24,327 nucleotides of DNA, taken from NCBI GenBank assembly GCA_038522635.1, contig JBCBJZ010000043.1, positions 1 through 24,327 on the forward strand. Reading direction: 5' to 3'. The translations under genes and the position numbers were made by a program. Below, piece after piece: positions 7,266-13,811 of this stretch (its first letter is position 1; every line of letters begins with the position of its first letter). A model generated the notes under the pieces. It was not told the DNA's origin and searched no databases. It saw only the letters and a list, made by a program, of their open reading frames with translations. Source of the DNA: JBCBJZ01 sp038522635 (lineage in GTDB: Bacteria; Pseudomonadota; Alphaproteobacteria; Rhizobiales; Hyphomicrobiaceae).

Positions 7266-8294
7266 TTAGGCCGCGTCCTCTTCGAGCAGGCCCATCTTGA
7301 TGATGGTCTCGGCGATCTGCACGGTGTTGAGTGCCGCGCCCTTGCGCAAGTTGTCTGAGACGACCCATAGTGCAAGACCGTTCTCGACCGTTGCATCCTC
7401 ACGCACCCGCGACACGTAAACCGCGTCTTCACCCGCGCAATCGAGCGGCGTGATGTAGACGTCTTCCTCCGGCTGATCGACCACCTGGACGCCGGGCGCC
7501 TCGCGCAGCAGGGCGCGCGCATCCTCCGGCGACAGCGGCTTTTCAAGCTCGATGTTCACCGATTCAGCATGGCCGACAAACACCGGCACACGCACGCACG
7601 TCGCCGACAGCTTGATCTTGGGATCAAGCATCTTCTTCGTCTCCGCCATCATCTTCCACTCCTCCTTAAAGGAGCCGTCCTCCATCGGAACGTCGATGCG
7701 CGGGATGCAGTTGAACGCGATCTGCTTGGTGAATTTCGACATCTCGGGTTCGTCGTTCACGAACAGGCCCTTGGTCTGCGTCCAAAGTTCATCCATGCCC
7801 GCTTTGCCCGCGCCCGACACCGACTGGTAGGTCGAGACGACCACGCGTTTTATCGTGGCAGCGTCATGCAGCGGCTTCAGTGCCACGACCAACTGCGCGG
7901 TGGAGCAATTCGGGTTGGCGACGATGTACTTCTGCTTGTAGCCGGCAACGGCGGCAGCGTTCACCTCCGGCACCACCAGCGGGACGTCAGCATCGTAGCG
8001 CCAGGCCGATGAGTTATCGATGACGATGCAGCCGGTCTTGGCGATGCGTGGCGACCATTCTTTTGAGATGTCACCACCCGCTGACATCAGCGCGAAATCG
8101 CATTTGGAGAAGTCAAACTGCTCCAGGTCCTCGCACTTGAGGGTGGTGTCGCCAAACGACACCGCGCGCCCGAGCGAGCGGCGCGAGGCGATGGCGTAAA
8201 TCTCATCGATGGGAACTTTGCGTTCAGCAAGGATGTTGAGCATTTCCTTGCCGACGTTGCCGGTCGCGCCGACGATGGCGATCGAATAGCCCAT
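7266..8294 (-). CDS. asd: Aspartate-semialdehyde dehydrogenase
   Basis: Reduces L-aspartyl phosphate to L-aspartate 4-semialdehyde with NADPH, the branch-point step toward lysine/diaminopimelate, threonine and methionine. The 342-residue protein begins with the Rossmann motif GATGNVG (9-15), has the catalytic cysteine C130 in NPNCST, the conserved STYQSVSGAG near 154-163, R235 (CVRVPVF) and catalytic H242 (GHAES). Length and motifs match the bacterial Asd family. The ATG at 8294 is the only start that keeps the Rossmann strand complete. It is transcribed convergently to the aminotransferase and shares a terminator with it. A hairpin lies in its 5' leader (8345-8365). Confidence 0.97.
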   Translation of the reverse strand: MGYSIAIVGATGNVGKEMLNILAERKVPIDEIYAIASRRSLGRAVSFGDTTLKCEDLEQFDFSKCDFALMSAGGDISKEWSPRIAKTGCIVIDNSSAWRYDADVPLVVPEVNAAAVAGYKQKYIVANPNCSTAQLVVALKPLHDAATIKRVVVSTYQSVSGAGKAGMDELWTQTKGLFVNDEPEMSKFTKQIAFNCIPRIDVPMEDGSFKEEWKMMAETKKMLDPKIKLSATCVRVPVFVGHAESVNIELEKPLSPEDARALLREAPGVQVVDQPEEDVYITPLDCAGEDAVYVSRVREDATVENGLALWVVSDNLRKGAALNTVQIAETIIKMGLLEEDAA

Positions 8295-8640
8295 GGGACG
8301 TCTCGTTGTTGGCTTAGCGTTTGCGGGTTTTCACGTATGGCGGACGCGGCCTCAGCAAGGCCGCGGCGGTGCCCCGGAAGCTGTGACGCCTCCAGGAATG
8401 CGTGGTGGCAGTCCTTAGCGCATTTGGTGTGAAGATCAACTCAAGCGCGTCCGATCGCTTCACGATGATTCGCGCGGAAACCAAGGGATTAGCAAGACGT
8501 TAACGCCGATGTCATAAAATAGCAGCTCGTAGCGTTGGCCCAAAATGTGCTGACCGTGGCGCATGGCCTTAAGCGGCGGGATGTGAAGCTGGCCGCGGTT
8601 GCAGCCGGTGGCGCGTGGCGGTCGGCGGCCGTAGGAGTGA
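8295..8640. other. Divergent intergenic region between asd and the M23 peptidase gene
   Basis: This 346-bp region separates two divergent genes and must hold promoters in both directions. Visible structure is an 8-bp hairpin CGCGGCCT/AGGCCGCG with loop CAGCA (8345-8365), without a T-tract, in the asd leader. An AT-rich patch around 8505-8522 (GTCATAAAATAG) could be a -10 region for the peptidase gene, but no convincing -35 is seen. No conserved coding frame or RNA gene was recognised. Confidence 0.3.
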
Positions 8641-9537
8641 GTGGTTCAGTTGCGTATTTGGCTTGCCATCGTGGTCGGTTTTTGTGCGACAGCCGGGCTG
8701 TTTGGAAGTGGACAGCGCGTTGATGCGGCGCTCGACAAGGCCCGGCCGTTGGCGACGGCCAGCATCGGCCGTTGTGTGCGCAAGCTCTGCATCAGCATGA
8801 AGCGCCAAGGCCGCGCGGTACGCGTTTACGCGCGCAACCCTTACGAAGCGCAAACGCTCTCGGTGAAGTTCAAGGTCAAGCTGAAGAATATGTGGGTCGA
8901 GGGCGCCGACCCTCGTCTTGCGTTCGTGGTGGCGCCGCGGACCAGGCGTCGCCATCTCTTCACGTTGCGCGCAGGCGACGGGCGGTGGAGCTACCACTAC
9001 CGTTTCCACTGGACGATGGGCCACTTCGACGCCGAGCATGACGATAAGGTCACCTACTCTCTGCCCTATCGTGACAGCAGCCGCGCGCGCGTCACGCAGA
9101 GCTGCAACGGCGACTTCTCGCATAGGGGCAAGCGCAATTACGCTGTCGATTTTGCGATGCGGATCGGCACGCCGGTGTATGCGGCGCGGGCGGGTACGGT
9201 TGCGTCGGTCCGCGAAGATTCCGACGAGAACGGCACCGACCGCAGCTTCGCGCGCAAGGACAACAACATCGTCATCGAACATGATGATCGCACGCACGCG
9301 ACCTATGCGCATCTGCGTCGCGGCGGTGTGGTCGTGCGACCTGGTCAGCGGGTCCAACGGGGACAGTTGATCGGCTATTCAGGCAACACCGGGTGGTCCA
9401 CGGGACCGCATTTGCATTTCGAGGTCTTCAAGCCTGACGCGCAGGGGCATCAGCAGAGCTTGCCGGTCACGTTCGAGACGCTCGATGGGCCGGTGCGGTG
9501 CCCGGTTTCAGGCGCGCGGCTGCGGCGCGGTTTTTGA
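8641..9537 (+). CDS. Secreted M23-family metallopeptidase (LytM/lysostaphin type)
   Basis: Predicted 298-residue exported peptidoglycan endopeptidase-type protein. An N-terminal hydrophobic stretch (LRIWLAIVVGFCATAGL, about 4-20) forms a signal peptide. Residues ~40-150 form a poorly conserved periplasmic domain. The M23 domain follows: HRGKRNYAVDF gives zinc ligands H161 and D170, GTPVYAARAGTV is the typical following strand, YAHL carries H224, and GPHLHFE carries H257/H259. All metal and catalytic residues are present, so it should be active rather than an EnvC/NlpD-like degenerate activator. The GTG at 8641 has AGGAG only 3 nt upstream, so an in-frame TTG at 8650 is an alternative start with 12-nt spacing. 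It stands alone on the plus strand. Confidence 0.88.
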   Translation: MVQLRIWLAIVVGFCATAGLFGSGQRVDAALDKARPLATASIGRCVRKLCISMKRQGRAVRVYARNPYEAQTLSVKFKVKLKNMWVEGADPRLAFVVAPRTRRRHLFTLRAGDGRWSYHYRFHWTMGHFDAEHDDKVTYSLPYRDSSRARVTQSCNGDFSHRGKRNYAVDFAMRIGTPVYAARAGTVASVREDSDENGTDRSFARKDNNIVIEHDDRTHATYAHLRRGGVVVRPGQRVQRGQLIGYSGNTGWSTGPHLHFEVFKPDAQGHQQSLPVTFETLDGPVRCPVSGARLRRGF

Positions 9538-9678
9538 GAGCGAAAGCAACGGGTGCGTTCGCCGTTCGGCCCTGACCCGGCTGCAGGCAGGGCGGCGTGG
9601 GCGATTGGGGCGCGTGCGTAGACGATCTCACGAAGCATGGTTTAGCATGCCGCGCATTGGCTCAACGTGAGGTGCGCT

Positions 9679-11433
9679 ATGCTTGACGCCGACCTGCAGG
9701 ACGAGACGTTGCCCGCCGTTGTGGAGCGCTGGCTTAAGGCCCTGAACGAAGCGTTAGACTCCGGCAATGAGGCCGCTTTGGCCGCGTGCTTCGCCGACGA
9801 CTGCCACTGGCGCGATCTCGTGGCGCTCACCGGCGAGATCATCACGCATAGCGGTGCAGCGTTGGCACCCGCGCTGATGGCGCGTGCTGCATCGTCAGGC
9901 CTCCAACCGCTGGCGCTTGAGCAAGCGCGGACACCTCCGCAACGTCAGACGCGAGCCGGCATTGCGGTCATCGAAGCGATCGTGCGGTTTGAAACGGCCG
10001 CTGGCACCGGCGCAGGCGTGGTGCGGTTGCACGATGGCGATGGCGAGCGGCCGACGGCGTACTCGCTGATGACATCGCTGGTCACGCTGCACCAGGCGCC
10101 GCCCGTGCGCCAGAGTGATGGCCGCGATGCTGCGGTGCCTGAGATCGATGCGCCCAACTGGCTCGATGCCCGGCGCGAGGAAGCCGCCTTCAGCGCGCGC
10201 GACCCGGACGTGCTGGTCGTGGGCGGCGGGCATGCTGGCATCGTCGCCGCCGCGGAAGCCAAGCAACTGGGCCTGGACGTGCTCATCGTCGATCGCATGG
10301 CGCGGATCGGTGACAATTGGCGCCTGCGGTATCACAGCTTGAAGCTGCACAACCAAACGCCGATCAATGAAATGCCCTACTTGCCGTTCCCGCGGATGTG
10401 GCCGGCGTATATCCCCAAGGACAAACTCGCCAACTGGCTCGAAGCCTACGTCGAGGCGCTGGAACTGAACTTCTGGACGCGCACATCGTTTGAGGGCGCC
10501 ACGTTCGACGAAGCAACGCAGCGCTGGTCCGCAGCGCTCACGCTTGCCGATGGGTCCACCCGCACCCTCGCGCCAGCCCATATCATCATGGCCGCGAGCG
10601 TCAGCAGTGTGCCGCGCATGCCGGAGATCCCGACGCTTGATGCATTCGCTGGGCCGGTGGTGCACTCGAGCGCCTTTGAAGGCGGGCATGCGTGGAAGGG
10701 CAAGGCGGTCGCGGTCCTCGGTGTCGGCACCAGCGCGCATGACATCGCGCAGGACCTGGAGGCCAACGGGGCAAACGTGACGATGGTTCAGCGCCGACCT
10801 TCCATGGTGGTGAGCGTGGAGCCGGGCGCGCAAATGTACGACGCGATCTACATCGGCGATGGTCCGCCGCTCGCGGACCGCGATCTGGTGAACGCGTCGG
10901 TGCCGATGGCGCTGATCAAGCGTGTGCACAAGGACATCACCGACCAGGTGCGCGAACTCGATAAGCCGATGTTGGACGGACTGAAACGCGCTGGCTTCCA
11001 GCTCGATTTCGGTGAGGGCGGCACCGGGTGGCCGCTTAAGTATCGCACGCGCGGCGGCGGCTATTATTTCAACATCGGCTGTTCGGAACTGATCATCGAT
11101 GGCCGCATCAAGCTGATCCAATACGCCGATATTGCGCAGTTCGAGCCGCAAGGTGTGCGCATGCGGGATGGGACAGAGCAGCGTTTCGACCTGGTCGTGG
11201 CGGCGACCGGTTATTACGGCCAGGACCATATGGTTGAGATGTTGTTTGGGCCGCAGGTTGCTGCCCGCGTCGGTCAGGTCTGGGGTGTCGATGACGCCAA
11301 GCAGGAGTTGGCCAACATGTGGACGCGCACACCGCAGCAGGGTCTGTGGTTCGTCGGCGGTGCGTTCTCGCAGGCGCGGATTTACTCGAAATATCTGGCG
11401 CTACAGATCAAGCAGGACGTGCTCGCGGCTTAG
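9679..11433 (+). CDS. NTF2-like domain fused to a flavin-containing monooxygenase
   Basis: A 584-residue two-domain protein. Residues ~10-140 resemble the SnoaL/NTF2-like fold (AACFADDCHWRDLVALTGEI). From ~175 there is a flavoprotein monooxygenase: VVGGGHAG (180-187) binds FAD, GDNWRLRYHSLKLH follows, and GVGTSAHD (348-355) is the second Rossmann motif for NADPH. FEGGHAWKGKAV just before it corresponds to the FMO/YUCCA-type signature, and VVAATGYY is the typical C-terminal ATG motif. It probably oxygenates a small organic substrate using NADPH and O2; the substrate is unknown. ATG 9679 is chosen because GAGG lies 6 nt upstream; a GTG 12 nt earlier has less support. The stop codon TAG lies inside the left end of repeat copy B. 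Confidence 0.88.
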   Translation: MLDADLQDETLPAVVERWLKALNEALDSGNEAALAACFADDCHWRDLVALTGEIITHSGAALAPALMARAASSGLQPLALEQARTPPQRQTRAGIAVIEAIVRFETAAGTGAGVVRLHDGDGERPTAYSLMTSLVTLHQAPPVRQSDGRDAAVPEIDAPNWLDARREEAAFSARDPDVLVVGGGHAGIVAAAEAKQLGLDVLIVDRMARIGDNWRLRYHSLKLHNQTPINEMPYLPFPRMWPAYIPKDKLANWLEAYVEALELNFWTRTSFEGATFDEATQRWSAALTLADGSTRTLAPAHIIMAASVSSVPRMPEIPTLDAFAGPVVHSSAFEGGHAWKGKAVAVLGVGTSAHDIAQDLEANGANVTMVQRRPSMVVSVEPGAQMYDAIYIGDGPPLADRDLVNASVPMALIKRVHKDITDQVRELDKPMLDGLKRAGFQLDFGEGGTGWPLKYRTRGGGYYFNIGCSELIIDGRIKLIQYADIAQFEPQGVRMRDGTEQRFDLVVAATGYYGQDHMVEMLFGPQVAARVGQVWGVDDAKQELANMWTRTPQQGLWFVGGAFSQARIYSKYLALQIKQDVLAA

Positions 11434-11533
11434 AGTTCATCCGCTTCGGGTGGACTCGCCTGAAGCGAAAGATGAACGGCAAAACAAAAGCTTGATATCG
11501 GTTCCGCTTCAAGCTGAAGCGAACCGATTCTAG
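11429..11533. repeat. Palindromic intergenic repeat, copy B (~105 bp)
   Basis: Same element and orientation as 2107-2211: CTTAGAGTTCATCCGCTTC at the left, an internal GGGTGGACTCGCC stem region, GATGAACGGCAAAACAAAAG, then the ATCGGTTCCGCTTC/GAAGCGAACCGAT palindrome and TCTAG at the right. Differences from copy A are scattered substitutions, several of them compensatory in stems (for example CAGGTG/CACCTG against CGGGTG/CGCCTG). It lies between convergent genes and gives the monooxygenase gene its TAG stop (11431-11433). Confidence 0.87.
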
Positions 11534-11549
11534 AGGCGGTCCTTTGCGT

Positions 11550-11573
11550 CCGGTTGAAGCGGAGCCGATTTTA
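11550..11573. repeat. Partial (half-palindrome) copy of the same repeat
   Basis: On the minus strand, TAAAATCGGCTCCGCTTCAA matches the terminal TAG-A-(A/G)TCGG and the TCCGCTTCAA arm of copies A and B with few differences. It starts exactly at the stop codon (TAA, 11571-11573) of the minus-strand gene that ends here. It is separated from copy B by 16 nt. It is short, so identity as a decayed copy is an inference from the aligned terminus. Confidence 0.6.
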
Positions 11574-12401
11574 GGGCTCCCCGACGGGCGGCACATCGTG
11601 GATGCGGCCGAAGAACCAGCACACCACGCGGATGATACCGCCCGGCGCGATCGCGCCGGGGATGGTGGCCGGGTCCGCGACGACATCGACGCGGGCGTCC
11701 AGCGTGTCGATCAAGAACCAGTGGAAGGGCAGACTGGTATCGGTGTTTTCCAACTGGCGATGCTCGACGATGGTACCGGTGAGCATGGCTGCTGCTGACG
11801 GCGGGGCGTTGTCGTCGGCGTCAGCGGCGTCGGGGCGCGGGTCACCGAAGCCCTCCTGCTCCGCGAGCGCGAACAGCCCTATGGGGATGAATGAGGGCGC
11901 GTGCAGCTTGATCTTCTCGTCCCGCGTGACGCTGTAGAAGGTTTCTTCGTTGGGGAAGCAGTCGATCTCTCGGGCAAAGCCGGTCAGCTGGACAGCGACG
12001 GTGCGCGGCAACGGCGCATTGGCGTGCAAGGCGTAGTCCACCGCATCGAACATCAGCGGGTAAGCGCCTTCGCCGGCGTCGTCGGGCGCCACCCAGGCGG
12101 AGAAACTACCCTCAAACGGGTTGTCGTCGGGGCGCCGGAAGGCTTCCGTCAGGCGCAGCTCGACCCGGCTCTTGCCTTCGAAGAACGGTGTCAGGCCATC
12201 GATTTGTGCGGGCGTATCAAAAGCTTCGCTGCGCACCACATGGATCCACATGGCAGCCCCGCTGGCGTCGCGCCAGACGGCGTACTGGCCCACATCGCAA
12301 TCGGCCTGCAGCTTGGAGCGGTCGGCGAGCTCAACGATTTTCTCTTCGAACGTTCGCTTGTCGGAGAACGAAAAGCCAATCGAACTCAAATTGCTGACCA
12401 C
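11571..12401 (-). CDS. Uncharacterised conserved-looking protein
   Basis: A 276-residue protein I do not recognise. It begins MVSNLSSIGFSFSDKRTFEE and is acidic, without signal peptide or clear membrane segment. The middle has a mixed beta-strand character (TVAVQLTGFAREIDCF, YSVTRDEKIKLHAPSFIPIG), followed by a low-complexity Asp/Ala linker at ~200-212 (DPRPDAADADDNAPP). A C-terminal domain follows with TGTIVEHRQLEN and GGIIRVVCWFFGRI, suggestive of a small beta-barrel such as an OB-like fold; this is weak inference. The GTG at 12401 is chosen because GGGAG sits 6 nt upstream; the open frame extends to 12428 with no better signal. It lies 71 nt downstream of the TPP decarboxylase beta gene on the same strand and may be co-transcribed. 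Its stop codon comes from a repeat terminus. Confidence 0.72.
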   Translation of the reverse strand: MVSNLSSIGFSFSDKRTFEEKIVELADRSKLQADCDVGQYAVWRDASGAAMWIHVVRSEAFDTPAQIDGLTPFFEGKSRVELRLTEAFRRPDDNPFEGSFSAWVAPDDAGEGAYPLMFDAVDYALHANAPLPRTVAVQLTGFAREIDCFPNEETFYSVTRDEKIKLHAPSFIPIGLFALAEQEGFGDPRPDAADADDNAPPSAAAMLTGTIVEHRQLENTDTSLPFHWFLIDTLDARVDVVADPATIPGAIAPGGIIRVVCWFFGRIHDVPPVGEP

Positions 12402-12449
12402 GCCACACTCCCGGCCCGCCGCCACCACGGTCCACTGTCTTTAACCGCA

Positions 12450-12486
12450 TTGAAACTGATATTCCAGCAGACTCACGCAGTTTCAA
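12450..12486 (-). promoter_or_regulatory. Inverted repeat at the end of the TPP beta-subunit gene
   Basis: Perfect 9-bp arms TTGAAACTG (12450-12458) and CAGTTTCAA (12478-12486) around a 19-nt loop, overlapping the beta-subunit stop codon (12473-12475). It has no T-tract, so it could be a transcript-processing or attenuating hairpin between this gene and the uncharacterised gene, or a protein-binding site. Confidence 0.35.
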
Positions 12487-13129
12487 CGCCAAGCGATGTG
12501 CGAAAGCGCCGCGCAATGGCAGCGCCGTCCTTGATCGGCAACTGCCAGGGGTCATCGGTGACGGCTATTTTGGCCACGGCCAGGGCAGGGCCGGCATCTT
12601 TGAACAAGAAAGTTGCGAGGTCATCGACCGTCTCGGGCGATGTGCCGGTGACATGTTTGGTGGTGGTGATGCCAAAGCCGCGGGCGATGGCGCAAAGGTC
12701 GGCGCGGTTGCCGGTGAGGCCAGCTTGGCGCCCGGTTTCGGAGAAGCGCTCGTTATCGAGCACCAGGATCGTCAGGTTTGCCGGCGCTTGATCGGCGACA
12801 ACGCCGAGCGTGCCGATGCCCATCATCATCTCACCATCGCCGGTGAGCGCGACCACCCGACGTTCAGGCTGCGCCAGCGCCACACCAAGAGCCGTCGGCA
12901 CGGCCATGCCCATGCCGCCCCAGGAGTAGAGATAATCCGGGCTGTCACCGGCGGCGAAGCAGTCCCAGGTTGGACTGCCGAGGCCTGGGATGATCACAGC
13001 GCCCGCGCGCTTGGCGAGCAGGTCGGCGACGAACAGGCGGCGGTCGATCCTGTTTGAAGCGGGCTGGCCGGGCGTCGACCGTGTGGTGTCAGCGAGCCTA
13101 GTTTCAGGGGGCCTAGTTTCAGGGGGCAT
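12473..13129 (-). CDS. Thiamine-pyrophosphate decarboxylase, beta subunit (sulfopyruvate/phosphonopyruvate decarboxylase type)
   Basis: A 218-residue protein carrying the pyrophosphate-binding half of a TPP enzyme. The motif GDG....(about 26 residues)...DN is visible as LTGDGEMMMGIGTLGVVADQ...LVLDNERFSETG, which binds Mg2+ and the diphosphate of ThDP. GLGSPTWDCF and SWGGMGMAVPTALGVALAQPERRVV precede it as in sulfopyruvate decarboxylase ComE and phosphonopyruvate decarboxylases. It should pair with the alpha subunit encoded immediately upstream to make a 2-oxoacid decarboxylase; the actual substrate is not readable. ATG 13129 (AGGA upstream) lies 5 nt after the alpha stop; a TTG at 13138 overlapping that stop is the alternative. 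The first codons contain an exact 15-bp tandem duplication. Confidence 0.85.
   Translation of the reverse strand: MPPETRPPETRLADTTRSTPGQPASNRIDRRLFVADLLAKRAGAVIIPGLGSPTWDCFAAGDSPDYLYSWGGMGMAVPTALGVALAQPERRVVALTGDGEMMMGIGTLGVVADQAPANLTILVLDNERFSETGRQAGLTGNRADLCAIARGFGITTTKHVTGTSPETVDDLATFLFKDAGPALAVAKIAVTDDPWQLPIKDGAAIARRFRTSLGVETA
13097..13126. repeat. Exact 15-bp tandem duplication in the start of the TPP beta gene
   Basis: CCTAGTTTCAGGGGG occurs twice head to tail (13097-13111 and 13112-13126). It is in frame and encodes PPETR twice directly after the initiator methionine, so the duplication leaves the reading frame intact. It suggests recent slippage in a tolerant N-terminal tail. Confidence 0.95.
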
Positions 13130-13134
13130 GGCGG

Positions 13135-13659
13135 TCAATCCTGTCCAAAGCCTTTGGCGCCGATGATGCGCTGGGAAATCAGCACTGCGGCGCTCAGATT
13201 GCCGTTGAAGGCCAAGTCAGCGGCGGCGGCAAAGGTCTCACCCACGTCTTCAGCGCGGTCCACGTCGTAGACGCGCACGCCAACCGCTTCGAGCACGGGC
13301 CGGACCGCCTGCCCCATCGGAACCTGCCACGGGTTGAACTCGCCCCACTGGCCGCGCATCGTCACCAGCATCAGGCAGGGCGCGCTGAGCGCGGTGGCCA
13401 GGCCAAGCGCGTTGATGCAATTGCCGACGCCTGAAGACTGCATCGCGAGCATCGCGCGTTGACCGCCCAACCAGCAGCCCGACGTGATCCCGATCCCTTC
13501 TTCTTCCGTGGTGAGTGTGACGAGGCGCATGCGCTCATCATCGTCGATGAGGTTGAGCAGTCGTGTCAGGCCACCATCAGGGATGGTGCAGACGGTGGCG
13601 ATGCCACGCGCTGCAATCGCCTCGAAGACGTCGCTCGACCAGTCGTGCGGCATGGCCAT
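13135..13659 (-). CDS. Thiamine-pyrophosphate decarboxylase, alpha subunit (sulfopyruvate/phosphonopyruvate decarboxylase type)
   Basis: A 174-residue protein corresponding to the Pyr domain of ThDP enzymes. It has VFEAIAARGIATVCTIPDGGLTRLL at the N-terminus, then VTLTTEEEGIGITSGCWLGG, whose EEEG carries the glutamate that activates the thiamine aminopyrimidine, then MQSSGVGNCINALGLATALSAPCLMLVTMRG. This split alpha/beta arrangement and length match ComD/ComE sulfopyruvate decarboxylase, which makes sulfoacetaldehyde in coenzyme M or sulfonate metabolism; bacterial relatives may act on phosphonopyruvate or other 2-oxoacids. ATG 13659 is chosen because a GGGGAG stretch precedes it; the open frame upstream to 13764 looks non-coding. 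It is translationally adjacent to the beta gene. Confidence 0.83.
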   Translation of the reverse strand: MAMPHDWSSDVFEAIAARGIATVCTIPDGGLTRLLNLIDDDERMRLVTLTTEEEGIGITSGCWLGGQRAMLAMQSSGVGNCINALGLATALSAPCLMLVTMRGQWGEFNPWQVPMGQAVRPVLEAVGVRVYDVDRAEDVGETFAAAADLAFNGNLSAAVLISQRIIGAKGFGQD

Positions 13660-13790
13660 CGTGAGGGCGCTCCCCTGCAAGACGTGCTGAGCCGGCGCGC
13701 GCGAAGCATCGCGATCATCCCAGCCTTCGGTGGACCAAGAACGGTGGATCGGCCCTACCACCATCAGCGCATGGCGCCGGCTTCGCGGTC

Positions 13791-13811
13791 AAGCGCTCAA
13801 GCGCTCAAGCG
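13791..13811. repeat. Short tandem repeat AAGCGCTC (2.6 units)
   Basis: AAGCGCTC, AAGCGCTC and AAGCG follow each other directly. The unit overlaps the TGA stop (13805-13807) and the final codons of the minus-strand HsdR-N-like gene. Slippage here would alter its C-terminus. Confidence 0.9.

Noticed and set aside
6565..7368. 267-codon minus-strand frame across the aminotransferase 3' end and the terminator
   Set aside because: It overlaps two well-supported genes on its flanks and runs through a bidirectional terminator; no family features.
9895..11229. 444-codon open frame on the minus strand opposite the monooxygenase gene
   Set aside because: It is antisense to a gene with clear FAD and NADPH motifs; His/Arg-rich composition is typical of the shadow frame of GC-rich coding DNA, and no motif was recognised.
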